This document shows, in pieces, positions 1 through 6,301 of a DNA stretch of 7,375 bases. The translations under genes were made by a program, and so were the position numbers. Each line of letters starts with the position of its first letter. Positions within the stretch are counted from its first letter, which is position 1. The stretch comes from Enterocloster aldenensis (lineage in GTDB: Bacteria > Bacillota > Clostridia > Lachnospirales > Lachnospiraceae), in contig NZ_QVEX01000035.1 of the NCBI RefSeq assembly GCF_003434055.1, positions 1-7,375 of the forward strand, read 5' to 3'. The notes below the pieces were generated by a model. That model had not been told where the DNA came from. It saw nothing but the letters and a program-made list of their open reading frames with translations, and made no database searches.

Positions 1-74
1 TTAACAAATCCCACCCCAACTATTGACAAAGAGCCCTAAAACTAAAAAGCTTTTAACTTCTTTGTAATTCATAT

Positions 75-128
75 ATTGACTGATTTTGAGGAGGTTTTTA
101 TTATCAGGTCTTTTCGAAATCAGTCAAT
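75..128. repeat. Perfect 12-bp inverted repeat flanking the promoter
   Basis: ATTGACTGATTT (75-86) is repeated in perfect inverted orientation as AAATCAGTCAAT (117-128), with 30 nt between the arms. The left arm contains the -35 box of the candidate promoter and the right arm lies just past the expected transcription start. The arm centres are 42 bp apart, about four helical turns, so two protein molecules could bind the same DNA face. It reads better as a paired operator than as an RNA hairpin of this gene, since the left arm would not be transcribed from that promoter. Read-through from upstream could still form the hairpin. Confidence 0.6.
76..104 (+). promoter_or_regulatory. Candidate sigma-A promoter of the DUF3795 gene
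   Basis: TTGACT (76-81) and TATTAT (99-104) are separated by exactly 17 bp, close to the sigma-A consensus. The start of transcription would fall near 111, leaving a leader of about 50 nt. A second -10-like TATAAT at 134-139 has no convincing -35 box but could give a shorter leader. Sequence inspection only. Confidence 0.5.
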
Positions 129-150
129 GGCGGTATAATTAACAAAGAAT

Positions 151-156
151 GGAGGG
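151..156 (+). promoter_or_regulatory. Shine-Dalgarno site that sets the start at 164
   Basis: GGAGGG ends 7 nt before ATG 164. It overlaps the codons after the earlier in-frame ATG at 149, which has no ribosome binding site of its own, so the shorter protein is preferred. Confidence 0.75.
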
Positions 157-163
157 AAATAAA

Positions 164-598
164 ATGAAATCTATTTGTGGAATTGATTGTACAAAATGCG
201 GATTAAGCGGCGCTTGTAATGGATGTGCCGCAACAGATGGACAGCCTTTTGGGGCGGAATGTCTAGTTGCACAATGCTGTAAAAAAGGAGAGACTGTGTT
301 AAATGAATTAAAAGAAAAGCTGATTGCAGCGTTTAATGCCCTTAATATTCTGGACATGGAAGAAGTGACGGAACTTCATGCACTGAAGGGCTCCTATGCC
401 AATATTGAATATGTCCTTCCAAACGGCCAAATCGTAAAATTTTGGGATGACAACAGGATTTATTTAGGAAATCAACTACATAAAGAAGGCAGCCACCGGT
501 GTTATGGAATTCTTGCTGACGAGAATCATCTCATGGTATCCGAGTACAGCGGCTATGGAACTGATGCAGAAATAATCGTATTTAAACGCTGGAATTAA
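164..598 (+). CDS. DUF3795-type small cysteine-rich protein
   Basis: The 144-residue product has a cysteine-rich N-terminal third with Cys at positions 5, 9, 12, 18, 21, 33, 38 and 39, in the pattern CGxDCxxC...CxGC...C...CC followed by KG. This layout is typical of DUF3795 proteins and suggests a bound metal or iron-sulfur cluster; that role is inferred and the family has no settled function. The remainder (about 45-144) is a compact soluble region with no signal peptide or membrane segment. An in-frame ATG at 149 lies just before the Shine-Dalgarno sequence, so it cannot use that site. The ATG at 164 has GGAGGG at 151-156 with 7 nt spacing and is the likely start. The gene stands alone and converges on the sugar locus to its right, so a functional link is not implied. 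Family call fairly sure, function unknown. Confidence 0.85.
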   Translation: MKSICGIDCTKCGLSGACNGCAATDGQPFGAECLVAQCCKKGETVLNELKEKLIAAFNALNILDMEEVTELHALKGSYANIEYVLPNGQIVKFWDDNRIYLGNQLHKEGSHRCYGILADENHLMVSEYSGYGTDAEIIVFKRWN

Positions 599-624
599 AC
601 AGAAAAAACAGTTGTTATCCCATG

Positions 625-764
625 GATGAATAGTCAAACCGAAATATGCAATCGGATTTCTGCATAGATGCAGCTGTGAAATATTGATGAATAGATAAAC
701 CCCAATTATGCGCTCAGCAAAGCATCCGGATTTTGTCATATCAAAAGAAAAGCTTGATGAATAA
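625..764 (+). repeat. Degenerate direct repeats with a GATGAATAR core
   Basis: GATGAATAG occurs at 625-633 and 686-694, and GATGAATAA at 756-764, spaced 61 and 70 bp. The first two copies extend further: each continues into AAACC after a two-base difference, then an AT-rich stretch ending in TATGC, and later a CGGATTT block (653-659 and 728-734). The second copy is longer by about 10 nt. The third copy matches only in the core. This could be an old tandem duplication; coincidence in AT-rich DNA is possible for the third copy. Confidence 0.35.
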
Positions 765-844
765 ATCTGGTATGGTGGGGTTCTGTGGGAAATGCGCAGT
801 GACCGGGAGATTGCCGCAGTGCTTCCTTTCTGCTTACTCCTGCC

Positions 845-899
845 GTCCTGCAAATAAACTTCCGACTGCCACTACTAAAAATAGCAGTTTAAACAGGAC
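845..899. repeat. Nested inverted repeat downstream of the aldolase gene
   Basis: An outer pair GTCCTG (845-850) and CAGGAC (894-899) encloses an inner pair ACTGC (865-869) and GCAGT (884-888). An overlapping 7-bp hairpin, ACTACTA/TAGCAGT at 871-888, has a 4-nt loop and one G-T pair when read on the minus strand. There is no T-run after it on the minus strand, so it is not a canonical terminator, but it lies about 90 nt past the aldolase stop and could act as a 3'-end structure. Confidence 0.25.
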
Positions 900-989
900 C
901 CCTCATTTTCTGAAAAACCATCTTAAATCTTCAACTAATCATTCCCTTCATATACCTCTATCTACTGGGCCTGTAAGAAAAATATCTTA

Positions 990-1841
990 TCATCCTTTAT
1001 TCACACACCCGCAGTTCCTGATTTTTTCCATGACAAAGGTCTTAACATACTTTTTACCTATGGCACCATATTTCTTAGGATCAATAATATCAGGATCTGT
1101 TTTTAAGACCTCTTTTATTCCATTGCTATAAGCAATTCTCAATTCTGTTGCATAATTAACTTTGCAGATACCGCGCCGGATTGCCTCGCGTACTGCTTCG
1201 TCCGGTACTCCTGAAGCCCCATGCAAAACCAATGGGACTGATACAACCTGACGTATGTTTGACAGACGTTCCTGTTCCAGCTTAGGCTCTCCCTTATATA
1301 GGCCATGTGCTGTTCCAATTGCAACCGCCAGGGAAGAGGCGCCCGTACGTTCCACAAACTCTTTTGCTTGATTCGGATCTGTATAACTGTCTCCATCCCC
1401 TCCGTCCAGGTCGTCCTCTTTACCTCCTACTTTACCGAGTTCTGCCTCTACCGGAATTCCTGAAGGCCTGCAGGCATCTACAACTGCTTTTGTCAATACT
1501 ACATTATCTTCAAATCCCTCATGTGAACCATCAATCATAATGGATGTATAACCGGTGCGCAATGCCTGCATGGCCAGTCCATAGCTGGAACCATGGTCTA
1601 AATGGAGGGCAACCGGTATATCAGCCCGCTCAGCAGCTGCTTTTACATTCGCAAGATAATAATCTAAGCCTGCATATTTAACTGTTGATGGGGTTGTCTG
1701 CATGATAACCGGTGCATTCATTTCCTCTGCTGCTTCAATCACGGCCATGACCATCTCCATATTTTCAACATTAAATGCACCCACTGCATAGTGACCATCC
1801 TGGGCATCCTGTAACATTTTTTTTGTTGTAACGAATGGCAT
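990..1841 (-). CDS. Class II ketose-bisphosphate aldolase, GatY/KbaY type
   Basis: The 283-residue length matches the GatY/KbaY tagatose-1,6-bisphosphate aldolase branch (about 284-286). The enzyme would split a ketohexose 1,6-bisphosphate into glycerone phosphate and glyceraldehyde 3-phosphate in the cytosol, using zinc. The catalytic Asp82 and zinc ligand His83 lie in HLDHG (80-84). Glu134 is in VEAELG, His179 in IGTAHG (175-180) and His207 in LHGASG (206-211). The phosphate-binding KVNYATEL (227-234) and GGKEDDL (139-145) are also in place. Fructose versus tagatose specificity cannot be decided from these motifs. No GatZ/KbaZ partner gene is in the window. The ATG at 1841 has AGGGAGG at 1850-1856. 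The gene follows the PfkB-type kinase by 51 nt and is almost surely co-transcribed with it. A CxC pair (Cys277, Cys279) near the C terminus is a small oddity. Confidence 0.92.
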   Translation of the reverse strand: MPFVTTKKMLQDAQDGHYAVGAFNVENMEMVMAVIEAAEEMNAPVIMQTTPSTVKYAGLDYYLANVKAAAERADIPVALHLDHGSSYGLAMQALRTGYTSIMIDGSHEGFEDNVVLTKAVVDACRPSGIPVEAELGKVGGKEDDLDGGDGDSYTDPNQAKEFVERTGASSLAVAIGTAHGLYKGEPKLEQERLSNIRQVVSVPLVLHGASGVPDEAVREAIRRGICKVNYATELRIAYSNGIKEVLKTDPDIIDPKKYGAIGKKYVKTFVMEKIRNCGCVNKG

Positions 1842-1877
1842 ATTATTTTCCTCCCTATCTAACTGCAGCCATAGGTT

Positions 1878-1891
1878 TGCTGACTGCTGAC
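1878..1891. repeat. Tandem 7-bp repeat after the kinase stop codon
   Basis: TGCTGAC occurs twice head to tail at 1878-1884 and 1885-1891, one base past the stop codon of the kinase gene in the 51-nt spacer before the aldolase gene. No hairpin with a T-run is present here, which fits read-through from kinase to aldolase. Probably a minor slippage repeat. Confidence 0.4.
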
Positions 1892-1892
1892 G

Positions 1893-2819
1893 TTATTTGT
1901 CATTCACCCTTCTTACATTGATTTTTCCCATGTAGTTATCCACCTGCGCCAAATCACCTATACCGTTGCTCTCTGCCACATTTGCCCCTACGGCCGCACA
2001 GCGTTTTAACGCCGTTTCAATACTTTTTGTATTTTCCAGCCATATGCTTAAGAATGCTGCAAGAGATGAATCCCCGGCACATGCCGAACTTAACAGTTTT
2101 ACAGGATATGCCTCCACATAGTAAATATCTTTTCCTTTTGAAAAGTATGCTCCCTTTTCCCCCAGAGTCAGAAGGATGTTCTGCGCACCCTTTTCATGAA
2201 GATACCCTAACGCATCCACAATATCCGGTTCGCTCTTCATGACAATTCCGAAAATCTCGGCAATCTCCTCATCATTGGGTTTAATAAGATACGGCCGGAA
2301 CCGCAGCAGTTCCTTAAGTTTCGGGGAACTGACATCTAATATTACCTTCACTGACTTATCATTGCAGATACTGAGGATTTCTTCGTAATATTCCGGCGAA
2401 ATCCCAGGAGGCAGGCTGCCGCTGATGGAAAGATAATCCATGTCCTTCCTGCTTTTTATAATATCCAGCATTTCATCCTGCTTTTCCCGACTTACAAATG
2501 ATCCTCCATTTACAAATTTATACTCCTGTTCACCGTCATTTAAAAAAACATTAATCCGTGTCAGGTCTTCCACCCATACCGGATGTGATTTAAATCCCCT
2601 TTTTTCTATCTCCTTAACTATGTACTCCCCGGAAAAACCGCCAAAAAAACCAAGTACTGTTGATGGAACATTAAAATGCTGCAGTACAAAGCTGACATTA
2701 AGTCCTTTTCCATTAGGTGTATATACCGTGGTTGATGTACGGTTTACATATTTAGATCTGATTCCATCAGTTATTATGTTCATATCAATCGCTGGGTTTG
2801 TAGTTAATGTATAAATCAC
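1893..2819 (-). CDS. PfkB-family sugar-phosphate kinase, FruK/LacC type
   Basis: The 308-residue protein belongs to the PfkB/ribokinase superfamily, in the 1-phosphofructokinase/tagatose-6-phosphate kinase branch (usual length about 310). It would use ATP to make a ketohexose bisphosphate for the aldolase encoded next. Visible landmarks are TNPAID (7-12), NGKGLNVS (36-43), the FruK-like TRINVFL (87-93), SGSLPPG (133-139), KPNDEE (180-185), LTLGEKGA (217-224) and the C-terminal active-site segment with AGDS at 248-251, whose Asp250 is the expected catalytic base. Two usual glycines differ: the GGKG-type motif is NGKG, and the GAGD/GCGD anion-hole motif reads CAGD with Cys247. The start is GTG at 2819, with AAGGAGGT (2827-2834) 7 nt upstream. 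F1P, F6P and tagatose-6P remain possible substrates. Confidence 0.88.
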   Translation of the reverse strand: MIYTLTTNPAIDMNIITDGIRSKYVNRTSTTVYTPNGKGLNVSFVLQHFNVPSTVLGFFGGFSGEYIVKEIEKRGFKSHPVWVEDLTRINVFLNDGEQEYKFVNGGSFVSREKQDEMLDIIKSRKDMDYLSISGSLPPGISPEYYEEILSICNDKSVKVILDVSSPKLKELLRFRPYLIKPNDEEIAEIFGIVMKSEPDIVDALGYLHEKGAQNILLTLGEKGAYFSKGKDIYYVEAYPVKLLSSACAGDSSLAAFLSIWLENTKSIETALKRCAAVGANVAESNGIGDLAQVDNYMGKINVRRVNDK

Positions 2820-2859
2820 ACTGCTGACCTCCTTATTTTTAAAGCAACGCCCCTTGATG

Positions 2860-2889
2860 ATTAAACTATAAATGAAAACAGGATGAAAA
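2860..2889 (-). promoter_or_regulatory. Possible promoter of the kinase-aldolase pair
   Basis: On the minus strand TTTTCA (2889-2884) and TTTAAT (2865-2860) are 18 bp apart, followed by a leader of about 34 nt and the strong ribosome binding site of the kinase gene. The -35 box lies inside the hairpin described at 2873-2921, beside its inner palindrome. Consensus fit is moderate (4/6 and 5/6), so this is a candidate only. Confidence 0.35.
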
Positions 2890-2921
2890 TCTTTTCAGAA
2901 ACTGAAAACAATCTTATCCTG
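2873..2921 (-). terminator. Terminator-like nested hairpin after the regulator gene
   Basis: Read on the minus strand, an outer CAGGAT/ATCCTG stem (2921-2916 with 2884-2879) encloses an inner perfect stem TTTTCAG/CTGAAAA (2908-2902 with 2898-2892) with a 3-nt loop. The parts are joined by partly paired arms and followed by TTTTCATT. It begins 12 nt past the regulator stop codon, which fits an intrinsic terminator that separates the regulator from the kinase-aldolase pair. The T-run is short, so termination may be partial. The inner 17-bp palindrome at 2892-2908 might instead be an operator. A T-rich tail on the plus strand would allow function in both directions. Confidence 0.5.
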
Positions 2922-2933
2922 CTTCTTTTAATT

Positions 2934-3677
2934 TTACATATGTTCTTCTACCAGATAATCAATTATAATTCTGGCAATCATATGAAGCGCCACCCGGGAT
3001 GCCACTTCATAGTCCCTGATTGCATCATGTTCATGTTTAAATCCAATCACATTGCAATTAGACAGCTCAATCAGTTCTGAATCCTCATTACAGCAGCACG
3101 TGATGACCTTCGCATTCCTCAGCTTGGCTTTCCTAGCTGATTCTATGAGTTCAGGCGTTTTTCCATTCAAAGAAAAAATGATTACCAACTCATCCGAGTT
3201 TAAATTACCAGTTTTCTGGCGCATAATGTTTGGGTCGCCAAAAAAAACAACATTAAAGTCTAATAATTGCAGTTTTAGTGTGAATTCCTGTGCCACATAC
3301 TCTGTCAGGCCTCTGGCAAGTACGAAAATACGCCTTGCCCCTTTTAGGGCTCCCACAATATCCAGTATTGTTGTCAGGGAAATTTGTTCCAGCACACGCT
3401 GTGCCTCAATCAATGATTTATTTAAGATTTCTCCCATATTCTGAATCTGAGTATTGCTCTCCTTCACAGTAAGCCTGTACCTAAGTTCATTGAATCCATT
3501 AATTCCACACTTACGGATAGCCCGTGACACCGTAGACGGAGAGGAATATGTTTCAAATGCAATATCCACAATCGATAATTCAGAAAGCTTTTTTTCATTT
3601 TCATTAATATACTTTATAACTTCCTGTTCTGTTTTTGACAGTCTGTCCGATTTTTCTTGATTAAGCTCAATTAACAC
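2934..3677 (-). CDS. RpiR/MurR-family transcriptional regulator
   Basis: The 247-residue protein has the standard RpiR layout. The N-terminal helix-turn-helix domain covers about 1-77, with the recognition region SIVDIAFETYSSPSTVSRAI at 35-54. The C-terminal SIS sugar-phosphate-binding domain covers about 105-240, with the ligand loop FSLNGKTPEL at 168-177 (Ser169, Asn171, Thr174). RpiR proteins usually sense a phosphosugar intermediate and control adjacent sugar genes, so the effector here is probably an intermediate of the kinase-aldolase route; that is inference. The start is GTG at 3677 with GGAGGT (3686-3691) 8 nt upstream. Three consecutive cysteines (194-196) lie in the SIS core, with no assigned meaning. 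It sits between the transporter genes and the catabolic genes, all on the same strand. Activator or repressor cannot be told from sequence. Confidence 0.93.
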   Translation of the reverse strand: MLIELNQEKSDRLSKTEQEVIKYINENEKKLSELSIVDIAFETYSSPSTVSRAIRKCGINGFNELRYRLTVKESNTQIQNMGEILNKSLIEAQRVLEQISLTTILDIVGALKGARRIFVLARGLTEYVAQEFTLKLQLLDFNVVFFGDPNIMRQKTGNLNSDELVIIFSLNGKTPELIESARKAKLRNAKVITCCCNEDSELIELSNCNVIGFKHEHDAIRDYEVASRVALHMIARIIIDYLVEEHM

Positions 3678-3708
3678 TGAAATCTACCTCCACTTTTTAT
3701 ACATCCCT

Positions 3709-3757
3709 TACTTCCACTTCATGGCAGTTTTATATAAATTGTCGGAAGTATATTTAA
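3709..3757 (-). promoter_or_regulatory. Candidate rpiR-type gene promoter with a flanking dyad
   Basis: On the minus strand a -10-like TATAAA (3734-3729) lies 17 bp past a weak -35-like TTAAAT (3757-3752), giving a leader of about 45 nt. A perfect 7-bp inverted repeat, TACTTCC (3709-3715) and GGAAGTA (3744-3750) on the plus strand, brackets the -10 box. One arm falls in the -35/-10 spacer and the other just past the expected start site. The position suits autoregulation by the RpiR protein, but the arms are short and the -35 is poor. Confidence 0.35.
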
Positions 3758-3801
3758 CATTATCAAAAAGAAAAAAACTTTCCGTCCTCTCTTTTCCAGA
3801 T

Positions 3802-4764
3802 TTATTTCCTGAACTGGTCTATAATCACCGCAGCCAGAATGATTACCCCCATAGACACAGTCTGCCAATACGACGAAACACCCAAAAGGCTCAATGCATT
3901 ATTAATGATTCCAATGACAATCAATCCGATAACCGTCTGCGCAATACCACCTCTGCCACCTGACATGCTGGTCCCGCCCATCGCCACAGCGGCAATGGCA
4001 TTCAGTTCATATCCTGATGCCGCGGTTGCCTGCCCATTCTGGAGTTTTGACGCCAGTACCAGCCCTGCCAGTGCCGACAGGATACCGGAAATCATATAGA
4101 CGCTGAATCTGATTTTCAATACACTGATACCTGTCAGTTTTGCAACCTCCCGGTTACTTCCAATTGCATAGATATAACGGCCAAAACATGTTTTAGATAA
4201 AATGATAAAAGATATGATAATTACAAAAAGCATTAATATAATAGATACGGGAATAGGGCCTGCTTTCCTAAGCCCCAGCCATCCAAAGCTTTCCGGAAGC
4301 CCAAAGACCGGTTTGGCATCTGTCAGGACATATGCCAGGCCTCTGGCCGCATTCATCATCGCTAAGGTAGCAATAAAGGGGGGCACATTTAATTTTGCTA
4401 TACAGAAACCGTTAACAGCTCCGCATACCGTACCTACCCCAACAGCAGTTGCAAAGATAATACCCAAAGAAACGAGAATCCCCGCATCTGGGTAAAGTTT
4501 AACCCAGCTGGCTCCTACAACGCCTGCAATAGCAGCCACAGCGCCTACCGACAAATCAATGCCGTCTGACAGGATTACAAATGTCATCCCACATGCAATC
4601 AATGCATTGATGGAAATTTGTATCATGATATTCATTAGATTCCCACTGGTTGCAAACCTCGGAACCACAATTAAACACAGTATAAACAATACAATAGCAA
4701 AAAATAGCATTGTATTCTCTGAAACAAAAACCTTTGTGCGACTCATTTGCTTACTATGGTCCAT
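3802..4764 (-). CDS. RbsC-type sugar ABC transporter permease
   Basis: The 320-residue membrane protein matches the RbsC/BPD_transp_2 permease family in length and motifs. A short cytosolic N terminus is followed by about nine or ten hydrophobic segments, the first at about 18-36 and the last at about 301-317. Family landmarks are GIDLSVGA (68-75), the cytoplasmic coupling-loop region around AIGSNREVAKLTGIS (200-214) that contacts the ATPase, and GGTSMSGGRGG (263-273). It would work as a homodimer with the ATPase encoded upstream. Its ATG (4764-4762) overlaps the ATPase stop by one base, with GGAGGG just upstream, indicating translational coupling. It is the last transporter gene. The 124-nt gap after it has a T-rich tract on the minus strand (about 3761-3777) but no convincing hairpin, so read-through into the regulator gene is possible. 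No sugar can be assigned from the permease alone. Confidence 0.93.
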   Translation of the reverse strand: MDHSKQMSRTKVFVSENTMLFFAIVLFILCLIVVPRFATSGNLMNIMIQISINALIACGMTFVILSDGIDLSVGAVAAIAGVVGASWVKLYPDAGILVSLGIIFATAVGVGTVCGAVNGFCIAKLNVPPFIATLAMMNAARGLAYVLTDAKPVFGLPESFGWLGLRKAGPIPVSIILMLFVIIISFIILSKTCFGRYIYAIGSNREVAKLTGISVLKIRFSVYMISGILSALAGLVLASKLQNGQATAASGYELNAIAAVAMGGTSMSGGRGGIAQTVIGLIVIGIINNALSLLGVSSYWQTVSMGVIILAAVIIDQFRK

Positions 4765-4766
4765 TA
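4762..4766 (-). promoter_or_regulatory. TAATG stop-start overlap of ATPase and permease genes
   Basis: The ATPase stop TAA (4766-4764) and the permease start ATG (4764-4762) share one base. GGGGAGGGAGAG just before the junction supplies a ribosome binding site inside the end of the ATPase gene. This arrangement usually couples translation and keeps the two subunits in balance. Confidence 0.85.
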
Positions 4767-6281
4767 CTCTCCCTCCCCGCTTGTGCCTTTACTTGCAAGC
4801 TGCATGACCGTTTCTTCCGTTGCTTCTGATTCATCCAAGAAACCGGTGACCCGTCCTTCCCTCATGACCATGATTCGGTTTGAGCATCCCAGGATTTCGG
4901 GGAGTTCAGAAGATACCAGGATAATGCTTCCCCCATTTTCCACAAACTCCTTCATAAGGGTATATATTTCCGCCTTTGCATTGACATCAATTCCCCTGGT
5001 GGGCTCATCCATTATTAGAATCCGTGATTTAGCCATCAACCACTTTGCAATTACCACCTTTTGCTGATTCCCTCCGGAAAGATTTCTGGTAACCGTCTTT
5101 TCTGAAGATGTTTTTATACGCAGTCTTTTTATATAATTTAGCGCCTCTCTCTTTTCCCACTCAAAATCCATGAATCCTTTATGTGAATTGGCATAGACGG
5201 AGGCGAGAGATGCGTTTTCTTTTACATTTTTCCCTAACAAAAGTCCCTGCCCCCTGCGGTCCTCCGGAATCAGTCCCATCCCCATTTTGATTGTATCTTT
5301 TGGGGTCTTGGCCTTATACACCTTTCCATATAGGCGGCATTCCCCTCCGTCGATAGGATCTGCCCCAAAAACAGCTCTCATCACTTCCGTTCTTCCGGCC
5401 CCAACCAGACCTGAGACTCCCAATATTTCTCCTTCCATCAGATGAAATGATACATCCTTAAAACTACCTTTGCGGGTCAGGCTGCATACTTCCAACACTG
5501 TCTTACTGCCTTTTTTTCGGTTAGGCTTAATATAATAGTTCTGTATTTCGCGTCCCACCATCATAGATACCATGCGGTCTTCTGTAACATCCCTGACCGG
5601 CAGTGTACCAACCACATTTCCATCTCTCAGCACGGTCAGCGTATCACCCATTTCCAAAATTTCTTTCAGCCTGTGTGATATATAAATAATAGCTACATTT
5701 TCCTTTATCAGCTTTTTCATGACCGCAAACAGTGCGTCAACCTCGTAGCCGGACAGGGAGCTGGTTGGCTCATCCATAATAACCATACGGCTGTTCTGTG
5801 ATACGGCACGGATAATTTCCACCATCTGTTTTTCGCCATTATTTAACTCCCTTATGTATGCTTTGGGGTCAATATCAATACCAATGCCAGACATCAGATT
5901 CTTTGTCTCAGCAATCATCTTTCTTTTATCAAGAATACCATTGCAGCGTATTTCCCGTCCCAAAAATACGTTTTCATAAACCATCAGGTCTTCTATTACG
6001 CTAAGTTCCTGGTGTATGACACTAATCCCCAGTTTCTGGGACTGTCTGATGTTTGTAAAGCGTTCTGCTTTTCCTTCTATCATCACCTCTCCGGAATCAG
6101 GATGATATATTCCCGAGATGATTTTGATTATAGTTGACTTCCCTGCTCCGTTTTCCCCCAGAAGCACATGGACTTTTCCCGGATAGAATGCCACGGAAAT
6201 ATCTTCCAGAACCTTTACCCCTGGAAATGATTTGCTTATATGTTTGAGTTCAACAAGTGGTGTTCCCGGTTCTTTTTGCAT
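4764..6281 (-). CDS. Double-domain sugar ABC transporter ATPase, RbsA/MglA type
   Basis: The 505-residue protein carries two fused nucleotide-binding domains, as in RbsA/MglA/AraG (about 500 residues). Domain 1 has Walker A GENGAGKS (42-49), Walker B MDEPTSSLS (169-177) and the switch His203 in YISHRL. Domain 2 has the degenerate P-loop GLVGAGRTE (291-299, Arg for Lys), signature LSGGNQQKV (401-409), Walker B MDEPTRGID (424-432) and SSEL (457-460) where a switch His would be. All these domain-2 changes are normal for the family. The domain-1 signature is unusual: LNNGEKQ (146-152), where family members I know have LS(I/V)GxxQ. This degenerate signature pairs with the already degenerate P-loop of domain 2, so the active composite site (domain-1 Walker motifs with domain-2 LSGGN) looks whole. 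ATG 6281 has AAAGGAG (6295-6289) 7 nt upstream. Confidence 0.95.
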   Translation of the reverse strand: MQKEPGTPLVELKHISKSFPGVKVLEDISVAFYPGKVHVLLGENGAGKSTIIKIISGIYHPDSGEVMIEGKAERFTNIRQSQKLGISVIHQELSVIEDLMVYENVFLGREIRCNGILDKRKMIAETKNLMSGIGIDIDPKAYIRELNNGEKQMVEIIRAVSQNSRMVIMDEPTSSLSGYEVDALFAVMKKLIKENVAIIYISHRLKEILEMGDTLTVLRDGNVVGTLPVRDVTEDRMVSMMVGREIQNYYIKPNRKKGSKTVLEVCSLTRKGSFKDVSFHLMEGEILGVSGLVGAGRTEVMRAVFGADPIDGGECRLYGKVYKAKTPKDTIKMGMGLIPEDRRGQGLLLGKNVKENASLASVYANSHKGFMDFEWEKREALNYIKRLRIKTSSEKTVTRNLSGGNQQKVVIAKWLMAKSRILIMDEPTRGIDVNAKAEIYTLMKEFVENGGSIILVSSELPEILGCSNRIMVMREGRVTGFLDESEATEETVMQLASKGTSGEGE

Positions 6282-6301
6282 CCTCCCTCTCCTTTCTACG
6301 A

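Larger units (their letters stand above)
599..989. other. 391-bp gap between convergent genes, no gene recognised
   Basis: This stretch separates the stop codons of the plus-strand DUF3795 gene and the minus-strand aldolase gene. Open frames here on either strand overlap one of the flanking genes, lack a ribosome binding site and resemble no family I recognise. What is visible is a degenerate set of direct repeats (625-764), a 5-bp hairpin CTGCA/TGCAG (660-673), and a nested inverted-repeat structure (845-899). Neither flanking gene has a clear hairpin-plus-T-run terminator close to its stop. The stretch could be a decayed gene or an ordinary convergent 3' region. Confidence 0.5.

Noticed and set aside
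23..51. TTGACA at 23-28 as a -35 box
   Set aside because: No -10-like hexamer is found at 16-18 bp spacing.
85..142. GAGGAGG at 88-94 as a ribosome binding site for a leader peptide
   Set aside because: No ATG, GTG or TTG follows at a suitable distance; a TTG at 86 precedes rather than follows the site.
476..853. Minus-strand open frame of 125 codons
   Set aside because: It overlaps the 3' half of the DUF3795 gene in antisense, has no good ribosome binding site and its composition is not protein-like.
733..1131. Plus-strand open frame of 132 codons across the convergent gap
   Set aside because: It needs a TTG start, has no ribosome binding site, runs into the antisense of the well-supported aldolase gene and resembles no family I recognise.
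1893..2819. IolC-type inositol pathway kinase with an IolJ-type aldolase
   Set aside because: The kinase motifs (TNPAID, TRINVFL, SGSLPPG) fit the FruK/LacC branch, and no other inositol genes are present.
3761..3801. Intrinsic terminator after the permease gene
   Set aside because: A T-rich tract exists on the minus strand, but I found no stable hairpin just before it.
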